DNA of 35,725 bases, from positions 1 to 35,725 of the forward strand of contig JAJRPG010000100.1 of NCBI GenBank assembly GCA_024280855.1, given 5' to 3'. This DNA is from Planctomycetota bacterium (GTDB taxonomy: Bacteria > Planctomycetota > Phycisphaerae > UBA1845). The notes under the pieces are model-generated. The model saw only the letters and a program-made list of their open reading frames with translations. It was not told the DNA's origin and searched no databases. Both the position numbers and the translations under genes were made by a program. Below, piece by piece: positions 1 through 9,430 of this stretch (position 1 is its first letter; each line of letters begins with the position of its first letter).

Positions 1-512
1 ACACCACAATCGTCGGAACCATAGACCCCAGCGACGTCACTATCATCAATTGGCAACAACCCGGCGCATCACCTTTTTCGCAAACCTATCGCGCAGCGAA
101 CTCCATAGGATCACTAGGCTGTGACCGTCTTCTATTCGTAGGCGGCACGGACAACTCCTATAATTTCAATGGCCAAGGCTACAACGGTCAGCCATCAAAC
201 CCGCTGGACCAAACCTTCATCTACGAGCCATCCCTAAACAAATGGTCGCTCGTAGACGACAGCGCAGGCACGCACACTCCAACAATGGACCATCGAGGCT
301 TGGCACTTTTTGATGACAAGTGGGTGACAGTAGGCGGCATGACCGGACCAGGTATATCTACAGACTTAGTCCAAGCCATGTCAATCTCCGGCGCGTGCGC
401 CCCCATCGTGGTACCAGCAGCATCCGCGTGGACCCTGCTGGTGCTAACGCTCTGCATTATGGTAGTCGGGACGGCCTTGCTCGAGCGAAAAAGCAAACAA
501 ATTCAAGCCTAA
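1..512 (+). CDS. Secreted kelch-like protein with VPxxSxW C-terminal sorting tail (C-terminal part)
   Basis: The reading frame is open from the left edge (first full codon at 3) to the TAA at 510-512, giving about 169 residues; the start lies outside the window. It contains kelch/galactose-oxidase-like pieces: RLLFVGGTDNSYNF, then a FIYEPSLNKWS strand, then a second RGLALFDDKWVTVGGM repeat. The last 35 residues read VPAASAWTLLVLTLC, a hydrophobic stretch and then ERKSK. This is the layout of the VPT-S-W-x-L / IPTL-type sorting tails common on planctomycete exported proteins: motif, one membrane helix, basic end. I infer a surface or exported beta-propeller protein. The ligand or enzymatic role cannot be read from this fragment. 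Confidence 0.75.
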   Translation, partial: TTIVGTIDPSDVTIINWQQPGASPFSQTYRAANSIGSLGCDRLLFVGGTDNSYNFNGQGYNGQPSNPLDQTFIYEPSLNKWSLVDDSAGTHTPTMDHRGLALFDDKWVTVGGMTGPGISTDLVQAMSISGACAPIVVPAASAWTLLVLTLCIMVVGTALLERKSKQIQA

Positions 513-803
513 ATCTTCTTAGCAGCGGGTAAATCCTCCTAGATGTATTCTGGTTTTCTAGTCAATCTAAAAGTCCGAATACTATTTTCTCAAAACAAAC
601 AGGGAATATAGGCAGTCTACCCTGCAAGCCTCGCCAGCGAATCGAGTCGCCCGCTATTCAAGTCGATAGAGCCTACTGTAGGGTGCAGCGATACCAGTAT
701 GGTCATAGCAATCTTATGCTGCGCGCCTAACAGAAAATACCGACGCGAGAAACAGGGCGCTGGACAACTGTAAGGTGCCCGCGCGAATCGTAACAAAAGA
801 GGA
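513..803. other. Intergenic region without a recognised gene
   Basis: This 291-base gap separates the kelch-like gene from the sensor kinase gene. Short open frames in it have no recognisable protein pattern. No clear intrinsic terminator follows the TAA at 510-512, and I could not find a convincing -35/-10 pair for the kinase gene. Confidence 0.5.
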
Positions 804-3167
804 ATGACAAGGTCCATGCATTCGCAGAAAAGAACAACACCAAGTCAGTGGGGTAGCAGGCGCATCCTCGCCACGATTCTAACTATCATTTTCGTGACCG
901 AGACGTGCGCGATGTTTCTCCTACCATTGATATTACCACCCGACATCCACCCATGGATCGAGGCGTTCTCCGATGCCACCCTGTTGAGTCTTGGTAGCCT
1001 ACCACTCCTCTGGATTCTGCTTATCCGCCCCATGCGTATCGACTTTCAAAGATCGCTTAATCATTCTCAGCGGATGATAACCGCATTGGACGAAAACTCG
1101 ATTGTAGCCAGCACTGATCCATCGGGTACGATCACCTATGTCAATGACAAGTTCTGTCAGATTAGCCAGTATTCACGGGAAGAATTAATCGGGCAGAATC
1201 ATCGAATCGTCAATTCAGGACATCACCCCCGCGCATTCTGGGTAGAAGCATGGAAGACAATCGCAGCAGGGAAAACCTGGCACCGCGAAGTATGCAACAA
1301 AGCTAAGGATGGTTCGTTGTATTGGGTTGACACAACCATCGTCCCGTTCAAGAACAAGACTGGAATAATTACACAGCATGTAGCCATTCGATCTGACATC
1401 ACCCAACGAAAGGCAGCAGAAAAACAGTTACTGCAAGAAGCTCAAACAAAGGCAACCTTAAACGACCTGTTAGCACTCTCTGTACAAGCTACGTCCAAGG
1501 ATGTATTGGTCAATGAATCATTGGACATCCTGCTTGCGGTGGATTTCATGACTGTCAAAAGAGAAGGTGCGATTTTCCTGGTTGGAGAACAATCCGAAGA
1601 GCTGGTTCTGACAACCTATCGAAATCTCTCTCCACCACTTTTGGCCCAATGTGCCAAGGTACCGTTCGGACATTGTCTGTGTGGACAGGCTGCTCAAACG
1701 GGAGAAGTACAATTCGCTTCCTGCGTAGATACAAGACACAAAATTCAATTCGAGACCATGAAGCCACACGGACACTATAACGTCCCAATTCGGAGAAATG
1801 GCAATACACTCGGTGTTATAGCTATCTATTTACCTGAAGGCGCGCAGCGTAGTGAGTTTGAAATCAAATTTCTTGAAACAGCCGCAGACATCTTAGCCGG
1901 TGCGATTCTTCGCATCGATGCGGAGCAGGAACTTCAGTCCAATAATATATTGCTGTCACGAGCCATGTATCAAGCAGATTCAGCCAACAAGGCGAAAAGT
2001 GAATTCCTCGCCAACATGTCGCACGAGATTCGCACACCCATGACAGCTATCTTAGGGTTCGCCGAGAATATGCTCGACACCGATCTGCCTGTTTCGGAAA
2101 GGATGAATTGCATCCACACCATTCGCCGCAATGGTGAATACCTGATCGGCCTCATTAACGACATTCTCGATCTTTCCAAGGTTGAATCGGGAAAAATGGA
2201 TATTGAGCATAAAGATTGTCACCCGTGCCAGATCATCGCAGATGTAGCCGCACTCATGCGCGTGCGGGCCGATGCCAAGAATCTACCGTTCAACATCGAA
2301 TATGTGGGAACCATTCCGGAAATTATCCAAAGCGACACCACGCGCATACGACAAATTCTCATCAATCTAGTCGGTAACGCAATCAAATTCACCGAGTCCG
2401 GAGCGGTAAGACTTGTTACCCGCTATGTCGAATGTAATGATGTACCTTGCCTACAGTTCGACGTGATGGATTCGGGGCGGGGTATGACACAAGAGCAAGT
2501 GGCCAAGCTATTCCAGCCATTCGTCCAAGCTGACAGTTCAACGACGAGAGTCTTCGGCGGTACGGGCCTTGGTTTGACGATTAGCAAACGATTCGCTGAA
2601 CTACTTGGCGGAGACATTACCATACCAGAAACTGAATTACACCGAGGTACAACCTTCCGCGCAACAATCACTACCGGACCTCTCGACGGTGTGATAATGC
2701 TCGAGAATCCTCTATCGGCCACGATGGTAACTGAATCTATCACTACCATCGCGCCGGGGAAGACGTCCGACCTTCAAGGCCTGCGCATCCTTCTTGCGGA
2801 GGATGGTCCTGACAACCAGCGCCTCATTTCATTCGTATTAAAGAAGGCTGGGGCTGAGGTAGTTGTGGAAGAAAATGGTAAACTCGCGTTGGATGCCGCG
2901 CTCAAGGCACACGAAGAGCGGATACCATTTGATTGTATCCTAATGGATATGCAGATGCCCGTGATGGATGGCTACGAAGCCACCGGACAACTACGTCAGC
3001 AAGGATACACCGGGGCCATCATCGCACTCACCGCCCACGCCATGGAAGGCGACCGCGATAAGTGTATTAAATCCGGGTGCAACGATTACGCAACAAAGCC
3101 CATCAATCGGCAGAAGCTAATAGAGACAATCCATAACAATTTGGCGATAGTCGAGGCTGCTACATAA
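804..3167 (+). CDS. Hybrid sensor histidine kinase (2 TM, PAS, GAF, HisKA, HATPase, REC)
   Basis: A 787-residue membrane-bound hybrid two-component kinase. Two hydrophobic helices lie at about residues 22-46 and 55-76. A PAS domain follows (about 103-200, with the [16 protein letters not shown] segment), then a GAF-like domain (about 215-375). The HisKA segment [19 protein letters not shown] carries the phospho-accepting His407. The ATPase domain shows [10 protein letters not shown] (N box), DSGRGM (G1) and GGTGLGLTI (G2). A C-terminal receiver domain starts near residue 660, with phospho-acceptor Asp715 in [15 protein letters not shown]. There is no HPt domain, so phosphotransfer must continue to a partner elsewhere. 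AGAGGA lies directly against the first ATG; ATG 816 is a possible alternative start. No response regulator or output gene lies next to it, and the signal sensed is unknown. It converges on top6A. Confidence 0.9.
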   Translation: MTRSMHSQKRTTPSQWGSRRILATILTIIFVTETCAMFLLPLILPPDIHPWIEAFSDATLLSLGSLPLLWILLIRPMRIDFQRSLNHSQRMITALDENSIVASTDPSGTITYVNDKFCQISQYSREELIGQNHRIVNSGHHPRAFWVEAWKTIAAGKTWHREVCNKAKDGSLYWVDTTIVPFKNKTGIITQHVAIRSDITQRKAAEKQLLQEAQTKATLNDLLALSVQATSKDVLVNESLDILLAVDFMTVKREGAIFLVGEQSEELVLTTYRNLSPPLLAQCAKVPFGHCLCGQAAQTGEVQFASCVDTRHKIQFETMKPHGHYNVPIRRNGNTLGVIAIYLPEGAQRSEFEIKFLETAADILAGAILRIDAEQELQSNNILLSRAMYQADSANKAKSEFLANMSHEIRTPMTAILGFAENMLDTDLPVSERMNCIHTIRRNGEYLIGLINDILDLSKVESGKMDIEHKDCHPCQIIADVAALMRVRADAKNLPFNIEYVGTIPEIIQSDTTRIRQILINLVGNAIKFTESGAVRLVTRYVECNDVPCLQFDVMDSGRGMTQEQVAKLFQPFVQADSSTTRVFGGTGLGLTISKRFAELLGGDITIPETELHRGTTFRATITTGPLDGVIMLENPLSATMVTESITTIAPGKTSDLQGLRILLAEDGPDNQRLISFVLKKAGAEVVVEENGKLALDAALKAHEERIPFDCILMDMQMPVMDGYEATGQLRQQGYTGAIIALTAHAMEGDRDKCIKSGCNDYATKPINRQKLIETIHNNLAIVEAAT

Positions 3168-3201
3168 ATATCGCTTGCGGAAAGCGGTAAGAAGTAGCCC
3201 A

Positions 3202-4356
3202 TCAATCCAGCCACTGCTTCTTATCTTTAAGCTTCATAGGCACATATTCTTCAGTTAGATAAGACAAGTTTTTAGAGATCATAGCCTCGACTTCCATCTT
3301 AAAGCCGTTGGTTAGCATCTTCTTGATTTCTTTTTGCCACGGCTTTTTCTTGGCGAACCAGGTGTAGTTAGCTATTTGTTTCGCACGCTTCACGTCGTTG
3401 GCGTCAAGTTCGATCTTCACGTCGTCACTCATACCGCAGCGATCGTAATCAAAACTGGACACCCCAATATACTTTGCATCGGGGATAGCCATCCGCCTTG
3501 ATTCGTAGGCTAAATTGATTGAGCCATGCTTAATCACCGAGTAAATATAATACCCCCACGGATCATTATCGAGCAGCACATAAACCGGCAGCTTCAACTC
3601 CTCGTGCATGCGCCGCAACAACCTTCGCATCCCACGCGCAGGCTGACCGCCGCCGTGCGAGAGAATGCAGTCGTGCGTTTGCCAAAAACGATCTTCGTGA
3701 AACCTTCGCCAGATGGTGTCTTTTTCAACGTGCAAAATAAACTTAGCTTTACACTTCTTGAACTGGATCATGTCCGGCTCACAAATACTCGGCACCGCAT
3801 AGCCAGCGCTACCCATCGCGGAGCAGTCCAACGTGTTGCCATCATCCACCAGCGTAATAGGCCCAACCAAATTGCCTCGGTTGCTCGCAAAAACGTGTAG
3901 CTCTTCGCGCAGCGTATCGATCGCCACTTCGAGGTCTTCGATAATCGGATCGGACTCAGCCTGATCGTCAAAGGTTTTTTCTTTCGTACCTTTGATGGTG
4001 TGCTTACTCATGTAATAAATCTGACGAATGCTAGCCGTCTTGCCCATGTCGATCAGGTCTTTGCACTTCGAGCCAACGAGCATGGTCTGCATAAACCGCT
4101 TAGCTTGGCCATAGTTAAAAAAGTTTCGCGACTGTTTATTGCTACCCATCTCAACGTGGCGGGTTTTTTCGTTATAAGAAACATTACTTAACGAGCGCGT
4201 AGGAATAGCGATAGCCGGGTCTTGCGCCCGCTCAGCCATCTTAACAATACTCAGCGCAAGATTCTCAAGCTGCTTCTTCGTCTGCTCACTATTTCGCTTG
4301 ACCACACGCTTAGGGCCGCTTGATGTTTTGGTAGTTTTAATTGTCTTCTTAGCCAT
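3202..4356 (-). CDS. top6A: DNA topoisomerase VI subunit A
   Basis: This 384-residue protein is the cleaving subunit of a type IIB topoisomerase (Spo11/Top6A family). It makes the transient double-strand break through a tyrosine while subunit B binds ATP. The winged-helix segment SIRQIYYMSKHT holds the tyrosine pair Y114/Y115, and by family alignment Y115 is the likely nucleophile. The Toprim metal site is visible as Glu211 in FILHVEKDT and Asp263/Asp265 in VLLDNDPWGYY. Length matches the archaeal subunit. The N-terminus carries about 30 extra residues rich in Lys, Thr and Ser. It lies 66 bases downstream of top6B on the same strand, so the two are probably one transcript. The family is typical of archaea and plants and patchy in bacteria. 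Confidence 0.93.
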   Translation of the reverse strand: MAKKTIKTTKTSSGPKRVVKRNSEQTKKQLENLALSIVKMAERAQDPAIAIPTRSLSNVSYNEKTRHVEMGSNKQSRNFFNYGQAKRFMQTMLVGSKCKDLIDMGKTASIRQIYYMSKHTIKGTKEKTFDDQAESDPIIEDLEVAIDTLREELHVFASNRGNLVGPITLVDDGNTLDCSAMGSAGYAVPSICEPDMIQFKKCKAKFILHVEKDTIWRRFHEDRFWQTHDCILSHGGGQPARGMRRLLRRMHEELKLPVYVLLDNDPWGYYIYSVIKHGSINLAYESRRMAIPDAKYIGVSSFDYDRCGMSDDVKIELDANDVKRAKQIANYTWFAKKKPWQKEIKKMLTNGFKMEVEAMISKNLSYLTEEYVPMKLKDKKQWLD

Positions 4357-4422
4357 GCTAGGTTCTCATCTATTTGTTCGCACTGAAAATAGTCCAGCGA
4401 TAATTTTGAAACAAGACGCGAT

Positions 4423-6372
4423 CTACTTTCTACGTTTCTTCTTTTTCTTACTCTGCTTCAAGCTAACATTCGCCACCTTCTTGGGCGCATCATCTTCAAA
4501 CAGCGCCTCAGGCCCATCGGTTTCTTCATCACGGTTCACCACAACTGTGTTAGCTAAGCCAAGGTCATTACCGGGCTTAGCCTTTTTTATCACCTTGCCA
4601 TGATCGTCGAATTCCATGTCCGCCGCAGCTGTGTAGTTTTGCGAAAGTGCGATGAGTGATTGCCTAAAATCCTCTTTATTAAAAGTCGTAATAGATCGCG
4701 TAGCCTCTACGACCTCATCAATATACCTTGTGAACACATCGCGGCGTTTGGCAAAATCTGATTTCTTTTTCTTACGCTTCAACAACGTACCGAGTCGTCG
4801 CGCACACTCCGAGATGCCAAGCTTTACTTCTTTACGAATCTCGTCGTAGTCCGCAATCGCTTCCTTACCCTCAGATATAAACGGAACCCACACACTAGCC
4901 ATGTGTACTAAAATCACCAAAGGCCCGCGAGGCATGGCACCAGACGATTGCGAAAGGGTGTAATTATTCCACTTTGTTTCCAGCACGCTCTTAAACGTAC
5001 AACACGAACTCTGCTGATAAAGAAGCGGCACACGATTTGCAAAACGTATCACGCGCGCCTGAGCCGGTTCTCGTTTACCCTTCTCTTCATCAGGATTCTC
5101 GTCGTGCCTATCGCGCCCCAATTCGCCGCCATAGGCTAAGCCCACTTCGATTTGAAACGGATTACCCCGATACACGCTCGGCGGCCTGGTGCTCGCAGTA
5201 TAAAACTCTGCTTTGATTCCCTTTAACAAACCAGCTAGGATCGCTTCAACACCGATCGGCGCCAAGCAATTCGTCGATGGCGCTTTGAGCTTGGTATCTT
5301 GCAGAACGCGATAAAGCTTTTCGATGACAGGCGTTTCCATACCGCTGACCCATGTCGCGGTGGTGACACCAGCTTTGGCGCAAACGCTTTTCGCCACAGC
5401 TGGGCTTACCCGGGAAAACTCGCCGGTTAAAAACGCGCCCAGCTTTTGGTGCTCGGTATCCTTAGCCATCTTGATCATCGTGCCCAGCTCAATCCCATAA
5501 GGGTGAGGCTTGATCTCTTTGGTCTCGTCGGGAAGCTCGTCGGTACCACGTTGTAAATCAAGCGTCGCCCCAACAGGCGGATGAAGAATGAGCGTCGCAT
5601 GAGGATTAGCTATCGCTGTCAGCTCAATATATTCTTCAACGCTCTGCCGACCTTTGTTATAACTAGCGACGAGTTCGATCGTGACTTCCGTACCGTGTGG
5701 AAAATCAACTTCGATCGCTTCATCTTTGATAATGTCCGGGCGATTTTTCTTCGTATCGATCGCAAGCTTGTATAAATGAGCCACCGCTCGACTGGACGTG
5801 CGCGAAATAATTTGAATCGGCTTACCCGTCGTAATCAGCCCGTACATCCCAGCGGCACTGATACCAATACCCTGCTGGCCGCGCGACATCTTCAGCCGAT
5901 GAAACTTGGACCCGTACAACAACTTGCCGAACACATTAGGTATCTGATTTTTTACAATGCCCGGACCGTTGTCCCGAATCCGAACAGAAAAGCGGTCGGT
6001 GTCCGTCTGCTTCACCCAGATTTCGACCTCCGGCAGAATGCCTGCTTCTTCGCAGGCGTCCAGACTATTATCCACCGCTTCCTTTACTGTGGTCAGTAGC
6101 GCTTTACGTTTATTATCAAAACCGAGCAGATGGCTATTTTTGGCGAAAAATTCCGAGACGGAGATTTCCCGCTGCTGCTTAGCCATCGACTCCGCCGTCG
6201 CACGGGTACGAGGCGCTTTGCCAGAGCCTGGCTTTGAATTACTCTTGGTTGCTGCTTTCTTTTTACCCACGGATTCACTGCTCCCAGCCAACGGTTCAGT
6301 CTGCCCCAGGCCAAAGCCTAATGTCAATTGCGAGGCCTTGTCCGATTTTTCGACGAGCTTTTGATCGGCCAT
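4423..6372 (-). CDS. top6B: DNA topoisomerase VI subunit B
   Basis: This 649-residue protein is the ATP-binding clamp subunit of topoisomerase VI, which relaxes or decatenates duplex DNA together with Top6A. The GHKL ATPase fold is clear: Glu98 and Asn102 in KEAVDNSLDACEE, DNGPGI at 134-139, and the lid RGQQGIGISAAGMYG from 164. An H2TH-like middle and a transducer domain follow; the PFISEGKEAI segment contains the likely switch lysine. The first 65 residues are low-complexity (Lys/Ser/Ala-rich), and the protein ends in SKKKKKRRK. Both are additions to the usual core and probably contact DNA. GGGGGAG lies about 8 bases before the ATG at 6372. The gene diverges from dnaA, with 317 bases between them. 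Confidence 0.93.
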   Translation of the reverse strand: MADQKLVEKSDKASQLTLGFGLGQTEPLAGSSESVGKKKAATKSNSKPGSGKAPRTRATAESMAKQQREISVSEFFAKNSHLLGFDNKRKALLTTVKEAVDNSLDACEEAGILPEVEIWVKQTDTDRFSVRIRDNGPGIVKNQIPNVFGKLLYGSKFHRLKMSRGQQGIGISAAGMYGLITTGKPIQIISRTSSRAVAHLYKLAIDTKKNRPDIIKDEAIEVDFPHGTEVTIELVASYNKGRQSVEEYIELTAIANPHATLILHPPVGATLDLQRGTDELPDETKEIKPHPYGIELGTMIKMAKDTEHQKLGAFLTGEFSRVSPAVAKSVCAKAGVTTATWVSGMETPVIEKLYRVLQDTKLKAPSTNCLAPIGVEAILAGLLKGIKAEFYTASTRPPSVYRGNPFQIEVGLAYGGELGRDRHDENPDEEKGKREPAQARVIRFANRVPLLYQQSSCCTFKSVLETKWNNYTLSQSSGAMPRGPLVILVHMASVWVPFISEGKEAIADYDEIRKEVKLGISECARRLGTLLKRKKKKSDFAKRRDVFTRYIDEVVEATRSITTFNKEDFRQSLIALSQNYTAAADMEFDDHGKVIKKAKPGNDLGLANTVVVNRDEETDGPEALFEDDAPKKVANVSLKQSKKKKKRRK

Positions 6373-6689
6373 CCTTGACGCTCCCCCCTATTGTTTCCAG
6401 TTCTCCCAGTCGCCGGGATGATAGCCCACCATCCCGCCATCGCAACTGTTGATGCCATCGAACCGATCATCGGCCCTTTCCCCACCCAGACGCCAATCAG
6501 CCCCTGCAAGGCACAATCCGGGCTGTGAATTTATGCTATCAATCTGTTCTTGGCTCTGTCGCAATGCCCACGAATTTGGTAGGATGCGGTTGCTTCGTCA
6601 GACGATGTCCACGAGGCGAATTATTGTGTGGTGTAACCATCACAGCTACAGCGCAAATGTCTCTGACGGACGACTGCTAAAGATCACTC
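6373..6689. other. Divergent intergenic region between top6B and dnaA
   Basis: These 317 bases must hold the promoters for both the leftward top6BA operon and rightward dnaA. I looked for consensus DnaA boxes (TTATNCACA on either strand) and found none. I found no -35/-10 pair that stands out. Open frames across it have no plausible protein pattern. Confidence 0.5.
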
Positions 6690-8009
6690 ATGGCTAATTG
6701 CTCGCCTTCTTTTCGTGATGATGTCTTCGGACACATAGGCCTAAACCACCCAGACCTGGTCCGGGCGTGGTTCAACGACCTTCAACTCATCGATTTGAGC
6801 GCAGGCGTACTTTCCGTCCAGGCGAATAATGGCGCGCAGCTAAAATATCTTCTTGAACATTGCCAGCCCGCTTTTGCCGAAGCTGCCCAAGCTGCCACCG
6901 GCAGACTCGTATCCGTAGCCTTTGACGCAATAGAAAACCCGAACGACCCCTACCTCGCCGGCCAATCTGGCACAGGCTCTACTTCCGACGAATTACAACT
7001 TCGCCCCGAAAACACCTTCGAACACTTCGTCACCGGACCTTGTAACCGCCTCGCCCACGCCGCAGCCACAGCCGTCGCAACCGCTCCAGGCGAAACGTAT
7101 AACCCCTTCTTCATTCACGGTGGCGTAGGCCTGGGCAAGTCGCACCTGTTACAAGCCATTTGCCACAAGATTCGCAGCGAGAATAAACAGGCTAAAATCC
7201 TCTATATTTCCTGCGAAACATTCATCAATCACTTTATCGAATCCGTGGAACGCGGAGCGATTCACCAATTTCGCTATCGCTACCGCCATGTCGATGGCCT
7301 GGTGATTGACGACGTCCAATTTCTAGCTGAACGTGAACGTAGTCAGGAAGAGTTTTTCCACACGTTCAACGCCCTACATCAGTCGCAGCGGCAGATTATC
7401 CTCACGGCTGATTGCTCACCAAGCGAAATTCCCAGCTTAGAGGAAAGGCTGGTAAGTCGATTCAACTCCGGTCTCGTCGCGTTGGTCGAAAGACCATGCC
7501 TCGAAACGCGCATGGCTATCCTTCGTAAAAAGGCCAAGCTCCGCTGCGTTGAAGTTCCCGAAGATGTCATTCGTTTAATCGCAGGCCGACTCGACACCAA
7601 CATCCGTGACCTGGAAGGCGCTTTGCTAAAACTAGACGCCCTCAGTCACGCCCAGGGAAGTCCCGTTACTATTGAGTTAGCCCGGTCTTCGCTAGGCCCG
7701 CTCCCAGGCCGGTCGGTCTCCATTCCCATCATTCTCGACATCGTAGCTAAGCGGTTCAACGTCAAGGTGACTGAGCTTCGGGGCAAAAAACGGTTCAAAG
7801 CGGTCACTTATCCGCGACACATATGTATGTACCTAGCCAGGCAACTGACCGACCAAAGCTTAGAGCAAATTGGCGGGTACTTCGGTGGACGCGACCATAC
7901 CACCGTACTCCATGGCAGCCGCACCATTGCGAAACAGGCAAAGGCTGACCCGGACATGCAGCGGGTGCTCGACCAGCTTCACACGGAGGTCCAACATGCC
8001 GCTTACTAA
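6690..8009 (+). CDS. dnaA: Chromosomal replication initiator protein DnaA
   Basis: A 439-residue replication initiator: an AAA+ ATPase that binds DnaA boxes and opens the origin. Residues 1-80 form a poorly conserved domain I, and the linker that follows is short. The AAA+ core has Walker A GGVGLGKS at 144-151 and Walker B LVIDDVQFL with Asp207/Asp208. Domain IV carries the DNA-binding signature GGRDHTTVLHG with Asp402/His403. The length is typical. The Shine-Dalgarno sequence before ATG 6690 is weak, so the exact start is less certain than the gene. It is followed by dnaN, a DciA-like gene and gyrB in the same direction, the classic origin-proximal order except that recF is absent. Confidence 0.96.
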   Translation: MANCSPSFRDDVFGHIGLNHPDLVRAWFNDLQLIDLSAGVLSVQANNGAQLKYLLEHCQPAFAEAAQAATGRLVSVAFDAIENPNDPYLAGQSGTGSTSDELQLRPENTFEHFVTGPCNRLAHAAATAVATAPGETYNPFFIHGGVGLGKSHLLQAICHKIRSENKQAKILYISCETFINHFIESVERGAIHQFRYRYRHVDGLVIDDVQFLAERERSQEEFFHTFNALHQSQRQIILTADCSPSEIPSLEERLVSRFNSGLVALVERPCLETRMAILRKKAKLRCVEVPEDVIRLIAGRLDTNIRDLEGALLKLDALSHAQGSPVTIELARSSLGPLPGRSVSIPIILDIVAKRFNVKVTELRGKKRFKAVTYPRHICMYLARQLTDQSLEQIGGYFGGRDHTTVLHGSRTIAKQAKADPDMQRVLDQLHTEVQHAAY

Positions 8010-8119
8010 CACTGATATCAGCTGTCGGTTGCCTGTTAACTACCTGTCATTTTCCCGACGAGAAAAGGAAGTGCCTGGGAGCCTGTTAATAGACCGCCCG
8101 AATCGCACAGCTTTACTCA

Positions 8120-8128
8120 CAGTTATTG
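8120..8128 (+). promoter_or_regulatory. Near-consensus DnaA box candidate
   Basis: In the dnaA-dnaN gap the stretch TTTACTCACAGTTATTGACA contains TTACTCACA, one mismatch from TTATNCACA. It is a single degenerate site, so this is weak evidence on its own. It is listed because of its position between dnaA and dnaN. Confidence 0.25.
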
Positions 8129-8230
8129 ACATGTGCTTTAAGGTGACAATCTTTCGTTATAACCTTAAACTACGGAACTTACGCGAAGGCGGGCTGGGAT
8201 AACGATGGATTGTATCAGACATACTAAGAC

Positions 8231-8263
8231 TACTACATATATATTATATAAGAGTATAATAGG
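8231..8263. promoter_or_regulatory. Very AT-rich tract upstream of dnaN: candidate unwinding element and/or -10 region
   Basis: The tract is almost pure A and T (TACATATATATTATATAAG) and then contains a perfect TATAAT at 8255-8260, 43 bases before the dnaN start. No good -35 hexamer is found at 16-18 bases spacing. Position between dnaA and dnaN and the low melting stability fit a DNA unwinding element, and the TATAAT could serve the dnaN promoter. Both readings are inference. Confidence 0.4.
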
Positions 8264-8302
8264 ACACCAGATAAGTTACTTACGAAAAGGGGAGCAGAAC
8301 AG

Positions 8303-9409
8303 ATGAAGCTGCGATTCAACCGAGAAGAGATGGCTGATGCACTACGCTCGATTTGCGCCGTAGCCGCTGCCCGTACCCCCAAGCCAATACTGCGATGCGT
8401 ACACCTCGAAGCTAAGAGCGATGTGTTGTTACTCTCCGCGACTGATTTAGAAGTTTCAGTTCGCTGCGCCGTAACACAAATCGAAGTGGACCAACCTGGC
8501 GAGACAGTTGTCGTCGCAGACACGCTCTCGCGTATCGTGAGCGAGTGTAACGATGAGCTTCTTAGTTTAGAGATAGCGGATAGTCAGCTTCACCTTCGCG
8601 GTGAGGGTAGCCATTTTCAAGTCGTCACGATGGACGCCAAGGAATTCCCGGCTGTGCCTTCGATGGTCGATACGCCAGACATTGCTATCCCCGGCAAAAT
8701 TCTAAAACGTATGATCGAGTGGACCCTTTTCGCCGCTGCGAAGGAAAGCACCAGGTATGCCATCAACGGCGTGCTATGGGAGCTTAACGGCAAGGAACTC
8801 ATCCTGGCAGCCACAGATGGTCGGCGTCTTTCTTTGTCGCGTGGTGAGCTTGAGACGAACGGCAACGATACGTCCTTCAAAATTATTGTACCCAGCAAAG
8901 CTATGAACTTGCTCGCCCGCTTACCGGGTGATGGCGACCAACCTATCGGCGCAAAAATGTCCGGTAGTCAGTTGCTGCTAAGTGTAGGGTCAGCCACGAT
9001 TGGCACAGCCCTGGTCGAAGGCAACTTCCCCAAGTACGAAGATGTGATTCCCAAAGACTGCGACAAAACGATGGAGATGAATACCGACGATTTTCTCGGC
9101 GCTTTGCGACGGGCAGCTTTGCTGACCAACGAAGAGTCTAAAGGTGTGAAGCTGTCTTTGTCCGACGGTAATCTCACCCTATCAAGCCGAGCGCCCGAGC
9201 AAGGCGAAGCGACGGTCTCCATCTCCGTGAAATACAAAGGTGAATCTTTGGAAATCGGGTTCAACCCCGTATTCCTGACAGACGTATTGCGCGTGTCGGA
9301 TGCTGATAGCTTGACCATGAGCTTCAAAGACTCGAATCGGCCAGGACTCATCAAGCAGGGCGATGCGTTCACTTATGTCGTCATGCCGGTGAACTTGGCT
9401 TCGGCGTAA
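8303..9409 (+). CDS. dnaN: DNA polymerase III beta subunit (sliding clamp)
   Basis: A 368-residue beta clamp, the ring that tethers the replicative polymerase to DNA. The start MKLRFNREEMADALRSICAV and the repeated clamp folds match the family, including LEVSVRC, INGVLWEL, ATDGRRLSLS and the C-terminal ending DAFTYVVMPVNLA. Length agrees with the usual 365-380. A clear Shine-Dalgarno AGGGGAG lies about 9 bases before the ATG. The upstream gap of 293 bases contains the AT-rich tract and a near-consensus DnaA box, and a perfect DnaA box follows directly after the stop codon. Confidence 0.96.
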   Translation: MKLRFNREEMADALRSICAVAAARTPKPILRCVHLEAKSDVLLLSATDLEVSVRCAVTQIEVDQPGETVVVADTLSRIVSECNDELLSLEIADSQLHLRGEGSHFQVVTMDAKEFPAVPSMVDTPDIAIPGKILKRMIEWTLFAAAKESTRYAINGVLWELNGKELILAATDGRRLSLSRGELETNGNDTSFKIIVPSKAMNLLARLPGDGDQPIGAKMSGSQLLLSVGSATIGTALVEGNFPKYEDVIPKDCDKTMEMNTDDFLGALRRAALLTNEESKGVKLSLSDGNLTLSSRAPEQGEATVSISVKYKGESLEIGFNPVFLTDVLRVSDADSLTMSFKDSNRPGLIKQGDAFTYVVMPVNLASA

Positions 9410-9414
9410 CGTAT

Positions 9415-9423
9415 TGTGGATAA
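9415..9423 (-). promoter_or_regulatory. Perfect consensus DnaA box
   Basis: The plus strand reads TGTGGATAA, the exact complement of the consensus DnaA box TTATCCACA. It lies 6 bases after the dnaN stop and just upstream of, or overlapping, the start of the DciA-like gene. It is the only perfect match I noticed in the replication block, so it may autoregulate the operon or belong to an origin rather than be a full origin by itself. Confidence 0.55.
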
Positions 9424-9430
9424 TGGGCTT

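Noticed and set aside
3168-3201. Short CGCTT-GCGGA-AAGCG stem between the kinase gene and top6A
   Set aside because: The stem is only 5 bp, with no T run on either strand. It could terminate both converging genes, but the evidence is too thin.
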